Source: Mauremys mutica (taxonomy: Eukaryota; Chordata; Testudines; Geoemydidae). From it: DNA of 64,000 nt. How positions within the stretch are numbered: position 1 is the stretch's first letter; each line of letters opens with the position of its first letter. The position numbers and the translations under genes are program-made. The notes beneath the pieces are model-generated. The model had not been told where the DNA came from, ran no database searches, and was given only the letters and a program-made list of their open reading frames with translations. The stretch spans positions 12,171,553 through 12,235,552 of the forward strand of contig NC_059079.1 of the NCBI RefSeq assembly GCF_020497125.1, given 5' to 3'. This document shows positions 11,531-21,800 of the stretch, in pieces.

Positions 11531-12215
11531 TTTCTGGGCAATTTTTATGCTCTTATACTACTTATTCAATATTTTTACAACACCTAAAAGTGTTCTAGGT
11601 ATTTTATAGAACAAATAAGAACCAACTGCATTATTTTAGACATGATGCCAAACTCGGGCATCATAATCAATAGACCGGGAGTGGGCTGGGAAAGGATAGG
11701 GTTTACAGCAGTAAGCCTAACCACGTAACTAGCTTTTAAGCATGTATTATTTCTAGATGGCTCTTTAAGTATTTCTTCATTATAGAAATATTTCTTGCGA
11801 GCATCATGGAAGGAGTATATCTTGAGGGATGTGACAAAAGAGAAACTAAAGGGTGGATGGACTAGAGTTGGAGGGCATGTCATGGATACGAGGGGAGGGC
11901 TGGAATTCTGATTTTTGACATATGTTGCTCCCTGAGAACAACCTCATGTAACAATACAAGAGCAGCATAGCACCCTTGCATATATCACTCAAGTTCTCAC
12001 TAGGCTACACTGTCTGCATAGTGGCAGTATATGGAAGGCAGTGTATGGAATTTAGCTTTGCTAACAATTCTGGAGTAAATTATGCCTCAGGAAATATTTT
12101 TTCTTCCAATCTGTATGTGGAAACAAGGGATGGTGGGTGGCTAACACTATTGCTCAGGTAGACTTCAGAGGGAGGGGGAAAAAAGTAGGAGTTTCAGAAA
12201 GAGGAGGATCTAGAG

Positions 12216-12310
12216 CAGTGGCTCTGAACCTTTCCAGACCATTGTACCCCCCTCCCTCTGCCACAGGGCAGTGCTATTTATCCCTATGGACACACACTAA
12301 TTTCAGACTA
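12216..12310 (+). mobile_element. hAT 5' end fragment
   Basis: It starts CAGTGGCTCTGAACC followed by TTTCCAGACCATTGTACCCC. This is the same terminus as the element at 60241. The other end was not found, so this is a truncated copy lying next to the gag relic. Confidence 0.6.
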
Positions 12311-12339
12311 CTTGGAACCATCCAGTGGGGTTTAACCAA

Positions 12340-13375
12340 TGCCCACTAGGCCAGAAAGCAAGCTGGGGCTGTGTCTACCAGGCCCCTTTGACACTTCCTC
12401 CCCACCATTACAGAAATAGTAGACAGTTTCTTGTCTTTCCCCTGCCTTTAAATCCCAGCCCAACCACAGAACTTGGCAAAACACCTTGCATTCCATGTAT
12501 GGGCAGCTTCTTTTTACATGTTCCTGCTGCCCACTCTGGTAAAAGGTAAGTGTACAAGTACTTGTCGGAGCGTCTCTGGGCTCTTCTCTTCTTTTCTACA
12601 CACTTCCAGGCAGTGGGTTCCCCACACTTCTTCCCTTGATCTGATCCCCTAAATGGCCAGCCTTCTTTCCTGGGGAAGCCTGCCTCCGCAAACGCCTCTG
12701 TCAGTTTAACTGCTTCATCTAAAGTACCTAGCTGATGCTGTCTGACCCAGACCTATATGGGGAGGCTCCAAAATCAGAGCATTCCTAATCTCCCCCACAG
12801 TTTGGGTGTCCAGTCTAGGATATCAGATGGCCAAATCTGTCAGTTTTGGGGTGAATGCCTGGGGCCACAGACCCCTCCCCCATATCCATCTCACAGCTTA
12901 GAACTTCTGTCAATACTTTTCAGCAGACAGGCTCACCCAATCCAAGATGGCTGCCTTCACCATCTTGTAGCCTGAGGCCTGCTCATCAGTTTAGAGTGGT
13001 GTAGACCACCTGGGCTTCCACAGTCAAACAGAGGGATAGCCACAGGGCCCCAGGTTCCCCTGTCTCAGCCTGCATCCATATCCACCCTTCCAGAGGTGCC
13101 CATTAATGCATTGGGGTCATCCATAGGGGTCATCTAACAGAGGTCAGTCCCTGTACGCCATTGCCATTTCCTGCCATGGGACTCACCACCCTTTGTCATA
13201 ACTGCTGCTGCACAGTCATTTGCTCTTGGATGAAGTCATAGAGGCTCTTTTGCTGGTCTACCTGCCAGGCGAGCAACACTTGCCTCTCCAGGTGGTGTGA
13301 CTAGTGGAAGTTTTGCAGGGTCTTCTGCATTCCCTTTTGCTGTTCCAGCAGCCATTGCGGGCTCTTCTCCATCAT
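12340..13375 (-). pseudogene. Decayed gag of a Gypsy-like retrotransposon with SCAN-like capsid and zinc knuckle
   Basis: Read on the minus strand from an ATG at 13375-13373, the sequence encodes, through many frameshifts and stops, a gag-like protein. It starts MMEKSPQWLLEQQKG (glutamine-rich N-terminus). Next come TPMDDPNA near 13110, resembling the DDPEAF start of SCAN-type capsids, and an AQVVYTTLN segment near 12990, resembling the AQAAY helix. The last landmark is GHVKRSCPYMEC near 12510, which looks like the end of a CCHC zinc knuckle. The order head, capsid, zinc knuckle is that expected of gag. It lies directly downstream of an LTR (13376-13855). The copy is clearly non-functional. 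The SCAN-type capsid call rests on recalled motif similarity and needs a profile search. Confidence 0.55.
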
Positions 13376-13855
13376 CTAGGCTGCCAAACCTTCACATCAG
13401 CCCCTCCCCTGGAGGCTCTGTCTGTCCAGGATCTTACCTTGATCTGTACAAGTCCACACATGTAAGAGGGTGTCCCCTCCGCTCCCGTCTTTCTCTGCAC
13501 ACTCAGGCTGCTTGGAGACTCTCTACTCATAAACACCACCCATGGTGTATTTCCAGTGTTCCTCCATCACCTTTACAAGTGCAATAATGTATAATTCCTC
13601 AGCCTACCAAGGCTAGAAAATGGAGGAGATCTCTCTTGGGCCTGCCCCCACACTCTAGCTCCCTCTGCCACTTCCTTCCTGTCTTGTTCTACTGCCTAGG
13701 GTTAAGTAGTGCTTTACCTCTCCCCAGCCCATTCTAATCTGTCAAACAGGCACAGCTTTGCCCCAGCCAACTTAGCCTGAGGTGATTTAATTGGCGATAT
13801 AATGATCAGAGTGTGGACACAGCTGCTGTTGCCCCACATTCTGCCACACCCCCCA
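13376..13855 (-). mobile_element. LTR of a Gypsy-like retrotransposon (- copy)
   Basis: On the minus strand it begins TGGGGGGTGTGGCAGAAT at 13855 and aligns with the plus-strand LTR at 9253-9720 through GACAGATTAGAATGGGC, AGTAGAACAAGACAGGAAGG and GAGGAATTATACATTATT. The gag relic follows it directly, so this is the 5' LTR of that copy. The boundary with the leader is approximate. Confidence 0.55.
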
Positions 13856-13859
13856 ACGG

Positions 13860-14999
13860 CAATGTACAAACAAAAGAAGATAAGGTCTCTACCATCATAA
13901 ACTGACCATCCAAATCAGACACATAATACAGGCAAAACAAGCAATACTCCACCTCAGGGACCATTCTGGAAGCCTGACAGATAGATAGCCTTTAGTGGGT
14001 TGTTGCTAAATGGCTTTGCAGGAGAAGTGGTTTTGTAAGGTGGGTTTCTCCTCTTTGCCTTTCCCTCTGTTTGAAATGGTAGCTATTTCTGTGTTCTGCT
14101 TTGTAGCTGTGGTCATTCACTTAGGCAGCTGGTTTCTGCCACAGAGCATTGGGTTTTCTGCTTGGGGATTGTGAAGAGGTCCTACTCCTACGTGCTGAAG
14201 CACAGAAGGGCCATGATGATGGACACTCAAAGTTCAGCGCTAGAAAGGCTCCCATGTAACACTTGCACACGTGCAGAGCTCACACTGTTCTATCCAACTC
14301 TAATGTACGTTTCTGTGCTCACCTCACTTTTTGGGGTGGCCCTTTACTCACTATTATATCTTTGTTCACCTGATCCCCTATAAAGCCACTACTATTTCAC
14401 CGTGGGATGAGCAACTGGGTCTTACACATACACCTGCAGGGACTGCTTTAAGATCAGTCACAAAAGGGGACACTACAACACAATGTATACTGTACTGTTA
14501 ACAAATGGTGTCTCTGTCCCTCACAATAACAAACTAATGGAAGAATACAGGTACATTTTTTAACACTTATTTTAAAAGCCTTATTTTAAAATTTCCCCTC
14601 ATTTTCACGTCAGAAATAGTTCTGCAGAAAAGACATAGACCCAATTTAATTTCAGGGGATATTTACCATGATTTATTTTTTTAAATAGGTAGACAGAAAT
14701 GAGTGTTTGCAACCTGGTTTCATATAGTTGAGAGCTATAAAAGACTCAGGGAATTTCTCCTCCTTTCATGCTAACAGATTAGTGATCAATTAGCAATGAC
14801 TGCTGTTATCAAAACCAAAAAGAGTGTGAGGTCACCTATTGGTCTTATTATTATTTTAGTTGATACTTAATCTGTATTTGTCAGGTTTTTTTCCCTAAAA
14901 AGGAAAGAAAAACAGAGTCCCTGTCTACTGTAATTTCCCTCCTCTCCCTGCAGACTTGCATATACAACTCAACAATCACAACCTCAACCCATAGCTAGC
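13860..14999. other. Intergenic, nothing recognised
   Basis: No exon, RNA gene or clear mobile element was recognised. Minus-strand TTTATT/TTTAAT-type sequences near 14640-14675 (AATAAA/ATTAAA on the minus strand) could serve as polyadenylation signals for LDLRAD1, about 1 kb past its stop codon. Confidence 0.35.
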
Positions 15000-15190
15000 A
15001 CTCTGTATCATCAAAGTACTTTACAGGTGGTAACTAGTTAACCATCACCACACGGTGGGAGATAGAGCAGTATTATTCCCATTTTACAGATGGGGAAACC
15101 AAGACATAGCAAGGTGAGCTACTTGCCCATGATCACACAGTGAGTCAGTAAGAGACACAGGCTTAGAACTGTGTCATTTGCGGCTCCCAG
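15000..15190 (+). repeat. MIR (CORE-SINE) copy
   Basis: It contains TCCCATTTTACAGATGGGGA and AACC, then TACTTGCCCATGATCACACA, the canonical MIR core and 3' landmarks in the right order. Confidence 0.75.
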
Positions 15191-15225
15191 TCCTGTGCTG
15201 AGTCTGTTATATAGTACTCCTCTCC

Positions 15226-15522
15226 CAGGGGCGGCTCTATGTTTTGTGCCGCCCCAAGCACGGCAGTCAGGCAGCCTTCGGCGGCATTTCTGCGGGAGGT
15301 CTGCCGGTCACGTGGATTTGGCGGCGGTTCTGCGGGTGATCTGCCGGTCCCGCGCCTTCGTCGTACCCGCTGCCGAATTGCCGCCGAAAATGCGGGACAG
15401 GCGGATCTCCCGCAGAAACGGGTGCTGCCTGACTGCTGCCCTCACAGCGACCAGCAGCCTTCCCCCTGCGGCTTGCTGCCCCAGGCACGCGCTTGCTGTG
15501 CTAGTGCCTGGAGCCGCCCCTG
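15226..15522. mobile_element. GC-rich hAT non-autonomous element with perfect 8-bp target duplication
   Basis: The element begins CAGGGGCGGCTC and ends GAGCCGCCCCTG, a perfect 12-bp inverted terminal repeat. It is flanked by identical octamers TCCTCTCC at 15218-15225 and 15523-15530, which fix both ends and the hAT-type duplication length. The 297-bp body is very GC-rich with repeated GCGGGAGGTCTGCCGG-like motifs. It creates long but meaningless open frames on both strands. It sits 170 bp past the LDLRAD1 stop codon on that gene's strand, so it may lie in the 3' UTR. Confidence 0.9.
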
Positions 15523-15692
15523 TCCTCTCCTTCTTTCAGTGCTGTTGCAGGGTAGTCAGGAAACCACTAGGCCGTGTCATTTTCAGACAAAAGCTTCAAC
15601 CCAGGGCATTAAAGCAGCAGGAGGAGAAGGCTGGCAGGTGAGAATGCAGACTATGCCCTGGGAGGCATAGCTACCTCTTGGCTCTCGGTACT

Positions 15693-15838
15693 TCATCTAT
15701 TGCAGGCATACTCATCAGACCAGTCTGAGCAGTGCTGGATTCTGTCTCGGCAGAGGGCCCTGGGAATGCAGGTGCAATACTCGAAAAACACCGGTGTGCA
15801 GCTCCACCACTGAGTCCCGCAAGGAGGGCAGTTAGCCA
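15693..15838 (-). CDS. LDLRAD1: LDLRAD1 coding exon 6 (third LDLa module, stop)
   Basis: The acceptor TTTTTCACCCTAG leads into NCPPCGTQWWSC, then YCTCIPRALCRD, then HCSDWSDEYACNR and TGA at 15695-15693. The exon is not an obvious open frame and was found by extending the gene. Confidence 0.92.
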
Positions 15839-18800
15839 CTAGGGTGAAAAAGAAAACACGGACCATTGGCTCTTCTGCTTTTCTTACATGTTACATTTTA
15901 GACTTTACATTGGCAGATCTGAAATCTCACCTAGTAGACATTGATATGCACAAGAAAGAAAAGCTTTCACTCAGCACCAGAGTATTTAACCTTAAGCAGC
16001 CACCTAATTTCTTAGAGGCAGTAGATACTGGTGGGTACACGGACCTGTCATGTAAAGGGGTCTCTCAGTCAGTACTATCTCCAGAAGTCAGGGACAGTTA
16101 GCTACCAGTAAGAGGAGCAGTCAGTTAACATTCATGACACACAAATGCCATTACTTGAATGTTACTATCTGTATATCTGAAACTAGCTATTCTAGATGCA
16201 GCTGCTGATATGCATCAGTTCAGGTCTACATGTTGTGGCTGAGATTTTTGAAACAGTCTAGGTGATTTAGACGCACAATTCCATTAATTTCAGTGGAAGA
16301 TGTGTCTACTTTTCCTAGACTGCTTTGAAAATCCCAACCTTTAGCTTCAATTTTCAAATATGAACTTTTTTAGGTGTGTTAAATTCCAACTGGAACTTAG
16401 TAAGCTGCAGTAAACATCCATAAGAATCAGCCATTAGTTTTGAATTTTCACTGCTGGCTACAGTCATTCTTTGAGATAAAATCAATCCGAAGTCAGCGTA
16501 CACCAGAGAACGAATGGCTCAGGGGATTGGCAATGGGCTATGAAGCCTTTCACCTCTAGGTTGTTAGTCTGAATATGGCCCAAGTTGTTAGTGATCAAGA
16601 GTTATTAGCATCAGATGTCTGCTTAGTAGCATAAGTGAAATTAAATTGGTGGTGACAATCCAATGACCATTGAACAGATGTCTACATAACAAAACCCCCA
16701 TATCTGGCATGCTTGTTGACAGTCTCAGCGGACAGACCAAGGACTGAGCAGGTCATAGAGCCTGAATGAAGGGCAAGGTTGAAGTTGCTTTGTGGGATGA
16801 CGTTAGGAAGTCTGCACTGTTGTTACTCACGTTCTATCTATCTCAGGGGTTCTTAAACTGGGGGTCGGGACCCTTCAGGGGATCGTGAGGTTATTACAAG
16901 GGGGGTTGCAAGCTGTCAGCCTCCACCCCAAACCCCGCTTTGCCTTCAGCATGTATAATGGTGTTAAATATAGTAAAAAAGTGTTTTTAATGTATAAGGG
17001 GGGGGGGAGTCACAGTCAGAGGCTTGCTGTTGAAAGGTGTCACCAGTACAGAAGTTTGAGAACTACTGATCTATCTTGTGGGTAAAAGGAGGATGTCAGT
17101 CTCTTTGGTTGTCAGTCCACCATCTTTTACAAACACCAAGCCCTTTAACTATTGTTTACATCAGTGAAAAAAAGTGGCTGACTTACAGGTCCCCTTTTCA
17201 TCAGAACAGTCTCCACAGTCATTCGCACCATTACACTTCTGATCAGCATAGATCCAGTACACAGGGTTGCTGCAGCGGAAGATCAAGTATCCTGGAAGGT
17301 TACTGGGCAAATCATCTACAAGATGAGACACCTGGAGATAGTGAAATGTTCTAACTTCACTCAACAACAGTTGGACATCAATATAATGGCTGAGAAACCG
17401 ATTATTAGCTATTAATATGACTTTACACTTCTATGTTCTCCTTCCAAGCAAGGATCTCAAAGCACTTGAAAAATATTAAACTACATGGCCCCCCTGGTAG
17501 ATGGAGGGAAATGTGCTTATTCCCCATTTAAAGATGGGGAAACGGAGGTACTGAGCGTTTAAGTGACTTGCCCAAAGTGTCATGGGAAGTCTGCAGCAGA
17601 GCCAGGTGTACAGCCCAGATCGTCTGGATCCCTGTCCGCTTCTTTAACAAGACCATCTGTTCTATAGCTGACTGAACCATAAATCAAAACCTGATCTTCC
17701 ACATGCTAACACGATGCTCTGTCAGTAGGGCCATTTAAGCATATTGTGAATAACTTCATCAAAGGAGGAGGGAGGCCTCATGGTTAAAGCTCACAAGTGC
17801 AAATCAAGGGACCTCGATTCTTTTGTTTCTGATTCTCCGCAGACTCCTGGTGCAGCCTTGAACAAACTGGTCATTCAGCAGCTGGGTTATGAAGTGTTCT
17901 GTTCAGTTATTCTGTGCCAAAGTAAGCTCTGAGTAAGGAGGAACGTGAGGAAACCAGGGATTGTGAGGAACATGCACAGGAGGACTGGAGAAACCATCAC
18001 AGGGAGAAGATGTAAAAAAAAAAGAAAAAGCTTACTACATAATTTCTCCTGCTCATCCTCTCCATTAGCACACTCTCTGATGCTGTTGCAGATCTGACTG
18101 GCTGGAAGGCAAGTCACTCTGTCATCACACAAAAAGCCAGTCTGGTTACCTGAAGTCACACACAAACGGTTCACTGAAAAGAAATCAGGAGATAAATGAG
18201 CTCAGATACTGATTTATCTAACTAAAGTGATCAGCTTTTTCAGGGACAGTCTGATATTTGGGGCTTTGTCTTATATAGATGCCTAATACCTCCCACCCCA
18301 TCTTGATTTGTCACAGTTGCTCTCTGGTCACCAGATCTAACAGACATTTCCACGGTCACCAAGAGCACAAGGACAAGACCAAAAAGATGTTTTTAACCAG
18401 AAGAAAAACATTCAGAATTTCAGGAATTCAGCTACCACCCTGGAACTGACCAACGGTCCATTTCTACATGGATCCTACCTGCTAACATGCTCTACTACAC
18501 TAGAGTCTTAAGTGTATTAAAATGTGATTACGCCACCCACACTAAGTACTAGAGAGTCACAAGAATCCTATTAAAGCTCCAAGGACAAGTGTATGTTCAA
18601 AGTAGCGCTTGTCACCAAGAGTTTGGAATGGAGCAAATTCATCTCTCTCCTTCTCTTCCTCTCCCCTGTCTCCAGGTTTCAAGTGGCACCTTCTATGTCT
18701 AACTTATTGAAAAAAATGGCAGCACTTTGGCTGGAGATTAACTAACTAGTTTAGACAGAAAAAAATAACAGACTGACCAGGAGTGGGTGGCGGGAGTCCA

Positions 18801-21800
18801 AAGGTGACGGCAAAACCAATGACAGCACCTATGACGCCGAGTGCAAGCAGTGCAATAATGGAGATACAGAGGCATCTTCGAGTACAACTTAAACATGCAC
18901 TGCATTCCTGGCAGCGATCTGTGACAATAAAAGGGAACTAAATGTCACAGGATTCACAAGTGACGAGCGGGGGTTAAAGTGAGTTGGACATTGTAAACTG
19001 CAGTTTAAGCAAACAGACTGCAAAATTCTCACATTCATTCATTCATTCATTCATTCATTCATTCTTCAGAGTTATTCCCAAAGTTTTTGAGCAAAGAAGA
19101 ACTGGAAATATTTGAAATTCAAAACATGTGCTGTGTTGGTTAGTCTCATGGATCACATGGTATCATTTTTGTTACATGATTGGCTGTCTTATGGCACTGA
19201 GCAACAAAAGTGCACATACGGGCAAGTATAATTTAAAATTGAGAATTCACATTGTTATTGGTTACTACACCTCTACCCCAATATAACGCTGTCCTTGGGA
19301 GCCAAAAAATCTTACCACGTTATAGGTGAAACTGCGTTATATCGAACTTGCTTTGATCCGCCAGAGTGTGCAGCCCCGCCCCCCCCCCTGAATTTGTGTT
19401 ATATTGGGTCACGTTATATTGTGGTAGAGGTGTATTTAGAACAGGTGGGCAAACTATTTGGCCTGAAGGCCGCATCGGGTTTTGTAAATTGTATGGAGGG
19501 CCAGTTAGGGGAAGGGGTCATGTGCTGGCCCTATCTGCCCCCCCGGGGACTCTTGCCCCATCTAACCCCCCCTGTTCCCTAATGGCACCCCCTGGGACCC
19601 CTGCCCCATCCACATACCCCCGCTTCCAGTCCCCTGCCCCTGACTGCTCCCTGCCAGCCCATCCAAAGCCCCCTCCTTCCTGACTGCTCCCTGGGACCCC
19701 TGCCCCCATTCAACCCCATTTCCCCCCCCCCCGACTACCATCCACACCTCTGACCACTGACCACCACCCTGAACTCCCCTGCCCTCTATCCAACCCTCCC
19801 ACTCTCTGCACCCTTACCGTGCTGCCTGGAGCACCGGTGGCTGGTGGCGCTACAGCCGCACCGCCTGGCTGGAGCTGGGCCACACCGTCGCTGCCGCCAC
19901 CACGCAGCACAGAGACTGGGTCAGGCCAGGCTCTGCAGCGGCGCCGCCCAGAGCATTGCGCCGGCAGTGGGGTGAGCAAGCTGAGGCTGCAGAGGAGGGG
20001 GGACAGCAGAGGAGGGGCCGGGGCCTTGCCTCCTGGGCCAGGAGCTAGGGGGCCAGGCAGGATGGTCTCATGAGCCAGATATGGCCTGCGGGCTGTAGTT
20101 TGCCCACCCCTGATTTAGAATGTCCTTTCCGTGAACATCTGATCTTAACATTTAGTTTCATAACTACTCATTATTATTTATTATTTGTATAGCAGGGTTG
20201 CCTAGAAACCCTCGTCACGGACCAGGACCTCATTGTGGTATGTGCTGCACAGACACAGAACAAAAAGATGCTCCATGCGCCAAAGAGCTGACTTGTGCTA
20301 ACTAAGCTTGTTCACTAGAATATTTGCAGCAAAACGAACACAAAAGGAGTCAAACTCAGTCAGAGCAAATTTAGGTTTAAAAATTAAAATGAACATTCAC
20401 GAAAGTCTTTTTACACCTCAGCTCTGCTTCTAACATCTCAAAAATCTCTGAGCATAATCTGTTAAGGATTTAGTCTGTGTGGTCTCTCTCTGTCAGCACA
20501 CTGCTTAGTAATGCTGTCAGTGCCAGCAGACCAGTGACACAGTAAATTGAAACAGAGGTGATAATGTGCAAGAGCTGAATGAAAGGTTAAATTCAAAACT
20601 ATACCAAACATATTCAAGTGTAATGTGAAATGAGAAGAACTTTGCTCTTTCCTCCAGGAAGCTCAAAGCCCTTTACAAAGGTGATGGACCCTACTATAAT
20701 AAAACCTAAAGTAAAGCAAGCTATTGTCATTTTACAGATGAGGGTACCTAAGGCACAGGAGAGTTCAATAACAGAGAAAGTCAGAGGTAGGGTTAGGAAC
20801 AGATCCCCAGGAGAAATCCTGGCCCATTAAATGAGTGGCAAAACTCTCATCAACGTCAATGAATTCTTTGCATCAGTCTTCACTGAAGAGGGTGTGAGGG
20901 AAATCCCCACACATGAGATGTACTTTTTAGATGACAAATCTGAGGAGTTGTCCCAGATTGAGATGTCAACAGAGACAGATTTGGAACAAACTGCTAAATT
21001 AAATAGTAATAAGCAGCGCCCTACCAAATTCACGGCCATGAAAAACACGTCACGGACCATGAAATCTGGTCTTGTGTGTACCTTTACCCTTTACCATACA
21101 GATTTCACAGGGAGACCAGCATTTCTCAAATTGGGGGTCCTGACGCAAAAGGGAGTTGCAGAGAGGGGGGTCACAAGGTTATTTTAGGGGGATCACAGTA
21201 TTGCTACCTTTACTTCTGTGCTGCTGCCTTCAGAACTGAGTGGTTGGAGAGCGGCAGCTGTTGGCTGGGTGCTCAGATCTGAAGGCAGCGCCCCACCAGC
21301 AGCAGCGCAGAATTAATGGTGGCAATACCATACCCTGCCATCCTTACTTGTGCACTGCTGCTGGCGGCAGCTCCGCCTTCAGAGCTGGGCTCCCAGCCAG
21401 CAGCTGCTGCTCTCCAGCTGCCCAGCTCTGAAGGCAGAACTGTCACCAGCAGCAGCGCAGAAGTAAGGGTAGCAGTACCGCAACCCCTCTACAAATAAAC
21501 TTGTGACACCCCCCCCATTCCTTTTTGGGTCAGGACACCTACCATTACAACACTGTGCAATTTCAGATTTAAATAGCTAAAATCATGAAATTCATGATGT
21601 TTAAAATCCTATCACCATGAAATTGTCCAAAATGGACTGTGAATTTGGTAGGGTCCTAGTAATAAGTCACCAGGACCAGATGGTTTTCACCCAAGAGTTC
21701 TGTAGGAACTCAAATATGAAATCGCAGAACCACTAAGTGTGGTAGATAACCCAATGCTTAAAATCAGCCTCTGTACCAGATAACTGGAGGACAGCTAATA

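Noticed and set aside
15171..15670. Two plus-strand frames of 143-156 codons
   Set aside because: Both lie over the GC-rich hAT element with defined ends and target duplications, and no protein family is recognisable.
19295..20073. Several overlapping frames on both strands
   Set aside because: They are produced by the C-rich and GC-rich body of the 671-bp hAT element.
20206..20218. GTTGCCTAGAAAC, a match to the RFX X-box consensus, in LDLRAD1 intron 2
   Set aside because: It lies inside a dispersed repeat whose usual sequence gives this pattern, so it is not evidence of ciliary gene control.
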